DNA of 64,000 nucleotides, from NCBI GenBank assembly GCA_019321725.1, contig CM033110.1, positions 14,067,278 through 14,131,277 on the forward strand. The letters run 5' to 3'. The first letter of the stretch is position 1. Every line of letters starts with the position of its first letter. The notes under the pieces were generated by a model, which saw only the letters and a list, made by a program, of their open reading frames with translations, ran no database searches and was not told the origin of the DNA. The DNA is from Paulownia fortunei. Lineage: Eukaryota > Streptophyta > Magnoliopsida > Lamiales > Paulowniaceae. A program made the position numbers and the translations under genes. Below, one piece after another: positions 23,701 to 35,282 of this stretch.

Positions 23701-26700
23701 CTTAAAAAACTTCAAACATAATTTTTCATCATCATCTTAATCTAAAACTTGATTTTAGTCCTCGTATGCCTACTGTGTAGCCTAATCAAAGCAATCCTCA
23801 CTAATCACAAGTCTCAAACCCCTTTCTTACAACAAAACCACCAGCCACCATTGACAAAGCATGCTCCAGAGCCAAGCTTGTATGCAGTCCTCTCTAATTA
23901 TCCACTCCAATCTCTGCCAAGCTTAACTTTTCAGACAACACTCTGTTCCTGCTTGAACCTGTTGTTGAGAAGGTCAGACGTTTCATTTCACAGATCCAAA
24001 AGGTGACAGACTACCCAGCATCTTATATGTAAAAGTTCAGATATTGAAGTGTCAAAAGCAGCAGAGTCAATTTTTGAGTGGAGTTCAACAACTTGCTTAA
24101 ATTTGTTGTTCTAAAGATCTAATTTTCAGAGTAAATACTAACCGTTGATGATGGAAAATTTGAGTGTAGTGTTTTACATGACATTCAAGACATTCCACAC
24201 ATTGAAGAGGAGAATCAATTTTCTACACAATTAAATAGGTATGAACTCAAGTAGAAGCATTGATGTTTGTCAGTGGCAGTGCAAGGAAAAACAGGACATG
24301 CAGATAAACATGAGGGAGGGAAAGACAGAGAGATCATGGTGGTGCTAGAGGATGAGCATGCTGCTATGTTTCTGGAGGTAAATTAAATGTAAGATTATTC
24401 CAAGTTTTCATATGGTTAGAGGAGCCGGAATAGGGAAGCATAGGGAGACAGCCGAAGATTTTCTCAAGGAAATCATGATAATTCCTGATGCCGCTAGAAC
24501 ACCAATGTGCGGGTGGTAGGTGCAATTCATGATCTCTCTTTCAAGTCATATGCAAAGTTTATTGGGGAGAATAGGCCATAAATGTGATACTTAGCTCATA
24601 AATAATGAGATAAGCTTTTTATATTAGATATCAGCAGTGATGTAGACTCTCAATTCATGTTTCAATTGGTTGAAGATAAAAAGTAAGTTTTAATTGTTAT
24701 AACCTTCAACCTAAAAGCATGAAACTATAATATAATCCAAATAAATCATTTCTGACAAATTCTGTGAGTTAATTGTTGCCTTTTTAGTATTTATATCTCG
24801 TTTGCTAATTTTCTGATAAATATCAGACAATATTCTTATAGACATAGTTCTAATATTAATTTTGTCACATCTGACATCTTGATGTTATTGTGGTTCTTTT
24901 CTAGGTAGATACAAATGAAACTTGTAGAACATTTAAGGATTTTTGGCGACAAGGACTCTAGTAAGTGTATAGCCCCAAATACACAAATCATGATAGCACT
25001 CATTTTTCTGTACAAAAGAATAGCCAGAACATTGAAAAGAAAAGTCTTAGTGACTGCAAAATCAAAGATTTTCCTTCACATAATAAAAATTTGACCAAGC
25101 ATTGAATAAACATTGAAGTAATATCATAGGCACTGGTCCAATCTGGTTAAGATTTAGAACTACAAGAGCCAGAAAAATATTCACCTTATCATCATTTACA
25201 ACCCTGGCAAATACATATATAGTGATGAAGTTTAATGTAACATAATAACAAAATGACATTTTAAAGGTGACTTAATCAGTTTTCAGGTCAAAGAGAAATC
25301 CAACTCATGGGCCCTAAATCTATTTACAGTTCATGGAACTTAATTGAACACCATTCATTATCAATTCATTGTTAATTGACAAATATTTCTTTATCACCAA
25401 TTAATTTTTCTGATAAAGCATTCCTCCAAATATTAATTAGCTTATATGCATATTACCTGCATAATATTGCTTAGTTTTCTTCAAAAATAAAAAGTTAAGC
25501 AATTATCTAAACAATTTTACTCAGAACTCCATTGAAGAGAGATCAGATTTCTGCCACATTATTGCCTTAACTGCGTATTCTTGAACTATTGTTCCATTCC
25601 GGTGAATCCCAATCATGTTCCAAAATCTAACAAGACACATTGGATATGCAAAATATTAACCCATGTCCAGATTAACTGTCTCAATTCCCTTTAAGGGTAT
25701 CACAAATTGATTATTTACAAAGCAAAACTTAACACTCACTTCAATTGTTATTTCCCAAGAATAAATCCCACCATCTTACTTTTGTACAGTCAGACTCAAA
25801 AATTCATAGACCAACAAATAGATGTATGTGACACACACAAGAAAGCTTAAAAATAAACAACTTTTTAAATGTTATTTCAGATATTCATGTGATGCCCAAC
25901 CAAGGGAAGCAAAATACTTTAACACACATGCTCACATTTATGCATATATACATAAATAATACGCAATTATGAGAAATCAGCACCTAGTGTCTGCTGACAT
26001 CCATAGACCTGGGGACAATATCTAGTAGATAGTGAAGGAGTGTTGTGCTGATGAATATTGGGGATCTCCACCAAGCTCATATAGACAGGAACGTGATCCG
26101 AGCCCTCCAATTTGACATTTCTTGACTTTATGTCTTTATGTCTAGAATTTGAAAGAAAAAAAAAAAAAAAGAGGAAAATAATTTACAATGAAAACCAAAA
26201 AGATGAATTGGAATATGGAATGGTGAATTCAAGCATGCCTTTATGCCTAGAATTAAGCAAATGAACGGGGAACTGCAATAAAAAATGCTACAACCAGGAA
26301 CTACTTGTGAACAAGTATCATCTTACCCGTAACAACCTAGAATGACATAATTCTTTACCAATTCAGTAGTCCCATCCCTTACCTAGGTGTATTACCAGGT
26401 TTCCAACGTTTAAACTGCTTTAATATGTCACACTCTTTAACATGGCAAGTCACAAGACTATGCCCTTGACTTTCTTCTTTATGTAAGCATGGCCCAGCAC
26501 TAAGAATGTGGTCGATACGTGTCCCAAAATTGAACTCCTCCGCACCAGAATTTGTCGGCCAACATGTGTAGGCTTCTTTTCTATCATATAATTAGAGAAC
26601 AGAAAACGAGTTGGTCGAGTAACATAGTAAGAACCAAAAGTTACAGATACCATATTAGATACACCACATTGTAGTTGATTGCATACACGCAATTATCACC

Positions 26701-29700
26701 ATTAAATTGATCTTTCCACAAATAAGAATAAATGCAAAAGTCATGAAGCTTTAGAACCTCTCAGGATGTTTTTCTCGGAAAACATCCAAAAAAGGACCTC
26801 CACTTCTCACCAGCAAAGATCTAAACCAAGTCCTAAACCTGCAAAGTTGAAAGCTAATTATAAATGATCTATTTCCAGTAATATATCCAATACAAACCTT
26901 CAGATTTTTAAGCAGAATCTGTACTCATCAAAGAAGACAAAAAAGAATTAAGAATCACACAGCAACTCACTCATTTTTCTCAAAATCTGGTCCAGCATCA
27001 CAACGATCTATAGCAGAGGGAGCAATGTTGAGATCCCCAACAACACATATCCTTCGTCCTTGACCTAGAAGAGACTCCCACCTTTTCTAAAAAAAATCAC
27101 TGACATTATTCTAAAAGCATCAAGCTCAGCAGTCAAGAACAATAACAACTAAAACGAAAAGCCTGTTATAACCAAGAATAGCACCAATCTTGTCCAAACT
27201 AAAAAATCAAAATTGTGATATTACTTCGCAGAGTATGGTGATACTAATGTTGAAAATATGTAACAACAATAAATAATGGTACCACCCTATTAATGTCTAA
27301 AATTTGATTCCTTAATTTGTACGTACCCAGAAATGATATGTTTTTATTTCACATAACTCCACTGCTGTTAATCAATTTATTTACTCCATGACCCCCAAAA
27401 GGCAACTATTAAAGACAAGAAACCGAAAGGTAATATTTTTCGGGGCTGGCTAAAAATGGACCAATTCTAGACAGACTTAAATAATTTAATTTATAAGAGA
27501 TTTTAGTCCCCTACCCCAAAATACCACACAAACTAAATTCTTATTCAATTAATGTGATACATTTCCAGTAAGCAGACAGAGATCTGTTGATGAGCTTTCT
27601 AGACTCTCATATTCAACATTTATGATCTTCAAGCATAAGGCATAAATCAAGTACCTGTAGTATGTTGAAAAATTTGAGCTTAAATTGGATTCTTTCTGTA
27701 TCATCACATTCAGCTCTAGGCCCATACACATTGAAAAGAACTGCAGAAAAAAACATTCATCTGTTACTAACATATACAATATTGCGGTTCAGACTGAGGC
27801 TGTAAAACCATGGAAAACAAAGAATGTCTGCTGTCAAGTTCTGACAGACAATTGTACAGAGAAGCCTTCCATAGGGAGCTCTTCCATTGAAGCATTAATT
27901 TACTAATATTATGCTACTCACCAAAATGTTCATGGTCAGTCATGATACAACGTCCTTCACCATCAATTTTCAGAAGTTCGTCAGTGGAAAAATCTTCTAG
28001 CCCTTCCACTATTGATGGAAGTTCACTTTTCCTTGACCCAAACCCTCGGGAAATCTTCAGAATACCAGTGAAGCCCTCCTCTGCAGAAACTGGCAAAGCC
28101 ACTTCATTGCTCGAAAATGCAGATTTCACACGGCAAAATGTCGCCACACCTGATTAAACATATAAAACAAGTAAACTAGCTTCATTTTACTCTCAAGACA
28201 GAACAAAACATTACTCTGAAACAGGAAAGAGAAATGTATTGCGCAAGTTGTAAAACCATTTTATGCTGTAAATTTATTTGTAAATTCTTTAAAGTATTAA
28301 TCTAGACAAGCAAAATCAATTTACATTCTTAATCAATGTAACACCTGTTTAGCTGATTCTGTCTAGATCACATCATATATCGGAATTTCTAAGGAATTAA
28401 ATGCCCAAGCAAAGCACTTGTAATCTCATTACCTACAGATTCTTTTTGGTATTTTACACAGCATTATGCTGAATAAGACTAGGCTTTGCATTTAAATACA
28501 CCAAATACATCACATGCATGCAAATGTACTCTCAGTGTTCTTGTATCAGCCACTACACAAACCAATTGGGGCCCATCAGAATGTGTTTTCATTTTTGTAG
28601 AATGCAATTTTAAATATTTTACAAGTGAATGCATTTTTTGAGACTTGAGAAGAGAACCGGCATAGTCTGGATAACATGGTTTTGAAACCTTGATGTGATA
28701 TGAAAACAATGATAATCAGTTTGGAAGGCTTATTCGTTTCAAAACTCAGAAAATGGCTTTAGGTATCTGTCTTTTGCAGATGAGTTAAGGGACACATGAC
28801 TCCATATGTATGGTCATTTTTTTTCTTTTTGTTTCTTAATTATTTTGGAAGTGTATATTAAAACATATAATTAATATGTTTCTATGGAAGTACTATATAT
28901 TATAAGTAAAGCATATATACTACTTATTTTCTAATATCCTAATCAAAGAGTAAGCAGCTCTGTTGAGAATTGTTTCCCGAAAAAAACCACTCTTTTCAAA
29001 GATTTGTTCTCTAGAAATGAGATTTCATCCCCGAATATAACTCCATCTCCATAGGTGTTTGAGAATAAATTCTCAAAGAATATAATTAGAAGAAGACATC
29101 ACCAAACACATCTCAATAATTTTTGTTCTCTGGAAACACGTTGTCAGGGAATGAAAACACATCAAAACATATGTTTCAGAGAATGAAAACACCGCCCTCT
29201 CTTAGCATAAAGCTTGAAATTTTATAAGTATGATGGAATATAAGCTTAATTTCACATGTTACTCAGTACATTTATAACAAATTTAGTTGTAACACAAAAG
29301 CCACTACCCAAATTCTAGCCTTTACTGAACAAAAGGCAAATAAAATCAACAATAAAGAACTAGATTAATGAACTCATATAAGTAATATAAATACGTAATA
29401 TATATATATATATAAATATATGCATATACAAAGAGTAGAATAAGAAAAGGAATCAATTGCTACCAGAATATCCGGTTCGGCCTTTATCAGAAGTGCGAGT
29501 GCAAGAGAAAAAGGACTCGTAACCCTCCGCCTGAACCAAATCCGCTCTCATTTCTTGCCTCGACAGCTTCGTCTCCTGTGCATAAGACCAATGGATTGAT
29601 AAAGAAATAATCAAAAATCCAAATTTCAGACAAAAATTCATATGTATATGTATGTATAGGTGGAGAGAGAAAAAAAGATTTGGGAGATACCTGAAAGCAG

Positions 29701-29798
29701 ATGATATCGGCGTCAAGAGAATCGAGCAATTTGCGAAGCGAGCCGAACTGTGAGACTCGAGGCCTCAGCCCGTTCACGTTGTACGTCACTATCTTCAT
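20704..29798 (-). CDS. APE2: APE2: DNA-(apurinic/apyrimidinic site) endonuclease 2
   Basis: Nuclear base-excision-repair AP endonuclease / 3'-5' exonuclease. Exons on the minus strand: 29798-29691, 29575-29464, 28149-27922, 27740-27655, 27086-26971, 26838-26758, 26580-26383, 26141-25984, 22092-21410, 20778-20704. All junctions are GT-AG, and phases sum to 614 codons plus stop. The EEP nuclease domain covers about residues 1-345: TYNVNGLR (5-12), FQETK (Glu37), NVYGPR (Tyr155), GDLNIAP (Asp196, Asn198), TRIDHIL (Asp267) and EGSDH (Asp325, His326). A low-complexity Ser-rich linker contains a PCNA-interacting motif, QLSLKLFF (463-470). The C terminus is a GRF zinc finger (CKGH to CGFFKW, about 560-605). 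Domain order matches eukaryotic APE2. Intron 8 is about 3.9 kb and intron 2 about 1.3 kb. An alternative exon 7/8 junction seven codons shorter is also in phase but has a weaker donor. Confidence 0.95.
22093..25983 (-). other. Long intron 8 of APE2
   Basis: It separates the nuclease exons from the PIP-box/GRF exons. It is AT-rich, with small ORFs that match nothing I know. Two loosely similar stretches near 22700-22860 and 23040-23170 (TTAATCTTTAACTTCTTAGT / TTGATCTTTAACTTTCAATT) suggest an old internal duplication or MITE pair. Confidence 0.6.
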
Positions 29799-29900
29799 TC
29801 TTCACTTGACAAAACTGTGTGTGTGTGTGTCAGTGTGTGTTGCAGTGGGGCAAATGGGGGAGGCCGCGGGACTGGTTCGTGTTTGGCTTTGGCTTTGAAT
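29799..29900 (-). promoter_or_regulatory. APE2 5' leader with GT/CA microsatellite
   Basis: Directly upstream of the APE2 ATG (29798) lies a (GT)n tract at 29816-29842 on the plus strand (CA on the coding strand), then a GC-rich patch (GGGGGAGGCCGCGGGACTGG, 29855-29875). This is the likely 5' UTR/core promoter. The 30.1-kb retrotransposon begins only about 320 bp upstream of the start codon. Confidence 0.45.
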
Positions 29901-30117
29901 ATTGCTTTTTCTATTGGATCAGTCACACTTACCAACTTCTCTTATTCCTCTTTTATAATTACAAAAATATTTGGATGTAAGAATTATTTTGAAAGAATTA
30001 ATTAAGAATGAATATATTAGAAAATGTGATGTAGAAAATGAATATATTAAGAGAAAATGTATAGAAAAATATGATATATATTTGAATGCTTTTTGGAAGA
30101 TGAATTGAGAATAAATT

Positions 30118-31775
30118 TGCTAAAACTTTAAAGTTGTGTCAAGTAATAAATTTGTCGAAAATTCGAAATCGATTCACAAGAAAGTTGTTTGAAGTTTTTG
30201 ATTTTATATTTGTTAAAAAATAGGTTAAATGTAGTTTAGATTATAAAGAAAAATTTATGATAAAACTAAGAAATTAAAGTAATAAAAAGTAATTAGGATA
30301 AGGGATCCGTTTTTTAATTTTTGGATAGAGAAATGATTTTTATTAATATAATCATGATATTGTCTTATTATTTGCAAATTATCTTTTAACACCAATACTT
30401 ATTTTATGAGATCAAATATTTATGCACACCTTTGTTTATAACAAATCAAGGTTTCACGTTAGCAGTCGATGGAGTAGAACCGTATAATAAGATAAATGAA
30501 CCAAAGTATTTGATATGTCATTAATGATACAAAAATCAAGAATCACTACTAAACAAGAAGGGTTTTAATACCAACACTTATTTATGAGATTAAGTATCTA
30601 TACACACATTTATTTACAATAAATTAATATTTTACGTTAGCAGTCTGTGGAGTAGAACAGTATAATAAATTAAATGAACCCAAGTATTTTTTATGTTATT
30701 GGAGATACATAAATCAATAATCACCACAAAATAAAAAGAGTTTCAATCAAAAATTAAAATAATAATACAACACACATGAACATTATGTAGCTTTATAATC
30801 GTTTCTCTTCCTCCATCAAAAGGTTCACCCTTTCTCCTCAACAAAATAAAATTTAAAAAAACATAATAAAAGTAAAAAAGAATAAAAATAGAAGAAAGAC
30901 TAGAGAATATATTTATATTATTATTAGAAAACTTAACTTAAAAAAGACAATAATAAAACTTTATTTCCCTCTCTAAGGGGTTTTTCTATGTCTTAAGTGA
31001 TATCCAAAAAATCCTATTTATAGTAGAAGAGTATCTAAATTGGTATTTCCAAATTTACTTCAAATAAACTCTAAATTCACATGTCCTTTTCAAATCCAAA
31101 TTTTATCACACATTTTCCTCTATAAAATCAGCTGATTTGAAAAAGTGATGAATATGAAAACTGTGTATTTGTTCGTTAGACTTATTTTTCAACTTGAATC
31201 ACTTAATTCCAACTATTAGGAAGAAAAAGTTGTGTTTGATCTAAGAAACTATATCAGCATAGATAGATCTTTTCCAATATACATATTTAAATGAATTTTT
31301 TACTATAATCAATGCTGAATTGAGCTGAGTTTCCAATAGGAAAGTTGTAGTTCTATCTCTTACTTCAAATGAAGTAAGATTCAGGTCTATAAAGCTTTTG
31401 AACATAGAGTTATTCCTAAAATACGAAAACCGCATAAGTATAGAAATATGTTTATTTTAAATTTAATACAAGCCCAACAATCACTTGTAAAGTTCAAGTG
31501 ATTTTTTGCATATATTTTGATCTATACATAATGAACTTAGGCAAAAATAAATATTTTCTTCTAATTGTGATACTTATTTGATCCAATGAAATATTATCTT
31601 CCAACTTGCTCACGAAATTTATTGTATTCTTTGGTTTTATTTTGGCTCTTTTTATCTATTTTTATTTATTAATTCCCCAACACAAAATATTAATAAAACT
31701 ATAATATTAACAAGAATAAAGCATAAAAAATAAAAAGGATTTGATACAAAAATATGTTAAAATATGTACTTATCA
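30118..31775 (-). repeat. 3' LTR of copy B
   Basis: On the minus strand it starts TGATAAGTACATATTTT (31775) and ends TTTTAGCA (30118). It contains two tandem units of the 178-180-bp repeat (from about 30388 and 30571), each with ACGTTAGCAGTC and GTAGAAC landmarks. It also lacks about 100 bp present in the 5' LTR near 39540-39640. Confidence 0.85.
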
Positions 31776-31796
31776 AATTTCTCCACACTTAACCCT
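31776..31796 (-). promoter_or_regulatory. Polypurine tract of copy B
   Basis: Minus-strand GGGTTAAGTGTGGAGAAATT directly precedes the LTR TGATAAG. It is the same PPT as in copy A, with the conserved GCTTGAGGACGAGCAA block just upstream. Confidence 0.75.
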
Positions 31797-32282
31797 TGCT
31801 CGTCCTCAAGCAAGCCTAAAATAAACCTAAACTAATCCATTTTTATAGAAAATTATGATTGTATTTAGCATATGCAACAAGTCTTCAAACTCATAGATGA
31901 CCTGTAGAGGATGAGTTATAGTCTCATAAGGATACCTACAATAATATAGAAATAAAATCAAACAAGTATTGAATTTAACTCTTAGTCATTCAAAAGTCAA
32001 TATATTTCCACAATAAGCATACTCATGCATGTGTGTGAATAGTTAATGTCAACAGTGACGAAACTGTGCATACTTTAAACAAATGAACTCTCATATAACC
32101 TTACAAAAACTATCACTCAATCTCTAATGGAAGAGTTAAACATCATAAGCTCTTCATTTAGTACAAATCTTTACTATACCGAAGGTACTATACGAAATCA
32201 AAAGGTTTTCAATAAAGGTTGTAATGGGTTCAAAGGGTAGTGATGTAGCTAAGAAATAAAAAGATAGAAATAAAAGGTCTTC

Positions 32283-32910
32283 AAATTTATTTTGTGTTTT
32301 CGACCATTGTCCCTGTTGGACCAATCCGCATGAGTCAAGGCTGGATTAGGTTCTGGCACATATGCTAGAAGTTGATCAATCAGTTGATTAGGTATTGGAA
32401 CAGAAATGAGAATTCATCTTACAGACAGTAAAATAAAACCTTTTTTATAGCATGGACTATAAAAGATAGCAAATTATCAAAGAAAACATTAACATTAAGA
32501 ATATGGGTTAATAGTGAATGTTGAGTTGTGCCTAAAAGACAACTTGAAATAATTCCTCCAGTATACCAAAACCACCAGGTAGAGTGATGAATGTATCTGT
32601 ATTGTTTAACATGTTAGGAGTGTCCTGAATATGTGACACTTTTAGCTCATCTTCAATGGTCATACCTATAATATTCTGTATTGTTAAAGATTTTGGGATA
32701 ATTTCTAAAACTTTGACTACTCCTACATGAGTAGGATCCCCATTAATCCCAATATGCCTCCCCCATACACTAAATGAATTTTACTTTCTACTAAAGTTCT
32801 AGCAAGGTTATTGACTGCCCCTACAAATTCATCATTTTTTCCTAAATTGGTTTCCAAAAAAATACAAATACAGTTGAACTTGCAAGTGGAAGAGACTTTT
32901 ATTTTTTTTA
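32283..32910 (-). pseudogene. LOG-like phosphoribohydrolase relic, copy B
   Basis: Collinear with the copy A relic and better preserved in parts. On the minus strand: GKNDEFVGAVNNLARTL (about 32840-32785), KIHLVYGGGILGLMG (32780-32738), VKVLEIIPKSL, DELKVSHIQD, then TFITLPGGFGILEELFQVV (near 32580-32530), AQLNIH, ILNVNVFFDNLLSFI, and a C-terminal AYVPEP and ADWSNRDNG block (32370-32290). The LOG hallmark PGGxGTxxE is present with Thr changed to Ile. A small deletion and frameshift follow GLMG. A stop follows QVVF, and frames shift again after LLSF. Intronless and in sense with the element, hence captured as cDNA. Confidence 0.85.
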
Positions 32911-33079
32911 GAGAGTAGAAAATGAGTTGTATAAAAATAAAGTAAGTATGGTGTTATTTATTAAGGTGTGAACATGGAATGCATTTATTGTACGTATTTT
33001 TCTTTTGTCAGAAAGATTGAAAATATGGATATAAAATTTGAAAATTAGTTACTTACACTTGAATGCACATGTAGTTGTG

Positions 33080-33640
33080 ATTGTAGCTCACATATTTCTC
33101 TGATTTTATGTCCAGTAATAACTTAAACACTCTTTATGGTCGAGAATATGCTTCCTATCTAATTTTCTAATAAACTGGCAAATAAAGTCTTTTGATGTTA
33201 GATTTCCAAGACTATAACACTCATATTTATCTAGGAAGTGATTCCATAAATTAAGAATTGCATGATGCACTAATTTACATGAATTCATCTCAAGAGTCAA
33301 TATAATGTTATTTAAAAACTCTTTACTCAATCCATCCATAATGAATTGAATTTTATCTTTTCAATTTTTAGAAATCATTCCTAAGGAATGACACTTTGTG
33401 TTATAAGTCTATCGAGCACATTTATGACAAACTTGTATTTTTTTGTCCTTTGTTTTTTTTTTTTAATATGTATTTTTACCAAAACCGACATGTATCTAGT
33501 AAGCAAGTTTGAAAACTCATGTGAAAACTCACCTGCTATTTTTACTTTTGCTTCAATTATCCATTATATATCTCTTGGGATGCCCTTATGTATAAGCATC
33601 CTTATTCTTTCAATCTTGATTTTATAAATTTTAAAAATTA
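33080..33640 (-). pseudogene. Unidentified ORF between integrase and LOG relic, copy B
   Basis: A 77-codon open frame (33339-33106) reads MDGLSKEFLNNIILTLEM and ends KLDRKHILDHKECL. It is homologous to copy A at 1650-1880. Similarity continues upstream to about 33640 (KIKIERIRMLIHKGIP, then EFSHEFSNLLTRYMS), matching copy A 1340-1530. No known domain is recognised. Its conservation in two separated copies shows it belonged to the ancestral element. Confidence 0.55.
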
Positions 33641-33899
33641 TAAAAAAGAAAATCACTTCTTAAAAGTTAGAAAAATGTAATCCATTTTGAAAAGAATAAG
33701 AAAAAAGAATAAGAAAATGAGAGAAACTTTGTACAAAAATTTTAGTTGTTTGGTAAACTGATAATTCCAACTTCAATAGCTACAGAGTAGCATTATTTGT
33801 CACTTAATTAGAAAAAAAGAAAAAAAATAAAAGAAAGAAAGCCTACAAAACAAATAAAGTTAGAAAAAATATGTACATGTATATATATACACATACTAT

Positions 33900-35091
33900 T
33901 CATAACAAGAGTTAGAAAGAAAAAAAAATTCCTCTTGTTTTAGAAACGGTTTAAGTATTTGTCCATTTACTTTGAATACGTTACAATTTCTAGGTTTCTT
34001 AATATCAATCGCCCTAAAAGATATACCTCTTTTAAAACAAAATGACCACTCCATATTGATATCAATTTTTAGAAAATAAATATAATCGAGAATTATAAAG
34101 CAAAATCTTTTGACAACCTCAAATGTTTTTTCTTGAAATTTTATTATCATGAGATTCTTTGATTCTTATTTTATGAATTTTAGAATTCTCATATGTATTA
34201 TTTCTCAATTCTCGCAGTTTATTAATTTGCAATTTACGCAATTTTGAAACTTTATCAAGGATAAAGTTAAATATTTTGATTGGCCAATAATCTTTATGTT
34301 TCAGTTCAAGAGGTAAATGATAAGGTTTTCATAAAGTATCATATAATGAGACATGCCAAATGATATCTTAAAAGCAGTTCTATATGTCCAAAGTATATCG
34401 ATAAATCTAAGAGACCACTATTTATAATTTGGGCTAATTGTCTTTTCTAAAATTTATTTTATTTTTCTATTTGCAAGTTCAACTTATTTATTTGTCCGAC
34501 GGTGATAAGGGATTGCAACTTTCTGTATGATTCCATATTTCCTCAGTAAAGTTTCAAAAACTTTGTTACAAAAATATTTCTCCCATCACTGATAATAGAT
34601 CGAGGAATTTCAAATCGACTTAAAATATTTTTTTTCAAAAATTTCATCACTATTTTGTGATCATTGTTTCGACGGAGAATTGTCTCGATCTATTTTGAGA
34701 CATAATCAATAGCAACCAATATATAAATAAAATCAAATAAAAATGAAAATGTTCTCATAAAGTCAATATCCTATCAATCAAAAATTTCAATCACTATGAT
34801 GAAATGTAGGGGTATCATGTTTCGCTTTGAAATGAATCCTAACTTTTGACAATTTTCAAAACTTTTGCAGAAAATGTAAGTGTATTTGAAAAGAGTTTGC
34901 CAATAAAATCCACATTGTAAGATTTTTGTAATGGTTTTCTTTGCCAAAAAATGACCATCACATGCTCGTGAATGACAAAATTTAAGAATATTACCTTTTT
35001 CATTGTCAGACACACATCTCTGAAATATTTGATCAGAACAATAATTGAATAGGTATGAATTATACCAATAAAATTTTTTCACCTCGGTCAA
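33900..35091 (-). pseudogene. Integrase of copy B
   Basis: Zinc-binding HHCC region: CHSRACDGHFLAKKT, then GFYWQTLFKYTYIFCKSFEN with CQKLG (35010-34830). Core start: ILVAIDYVSK followed by a stop where Trp is expected (about 34720-34690). C-terminal tail: VFKVNGQILK (about 33985-33950). The middle of the core is broken by frameshifts. This is the Athila-type integrase arrangement. Confidence 0.8.
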
Positions 35092-35282
35092 AAACTTCTT
35101 TTTATCTTGGAAATTCTAATACGGTGACATCTTTTCTATCACAAGAAAATTAACAATATCAGCAAACCAAGGTAAAATAAAAATATTAAATAGTTGTTAA
35201 GTAGGGAAAGTGCCATTAATGAATTTGGTTTGAAATGAGTCATCACAAACAAGTCTCAATAAATGATAAACCAGCACATTCT

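Noticed and set aside
27549..28157. Several ORFs on both strands of 60-77 codons
   Set aside because: They overlap APE2 exons 3 and 4; only the spliced minus-strand frame matches the EEP nuclease family, the others are shadows.
29701..30005. Plus-strand ORFs with a Val-Cys-Val repeat
   Set aside because: They run antisense over APE2 exon 1 and translate the GT microsatellite.
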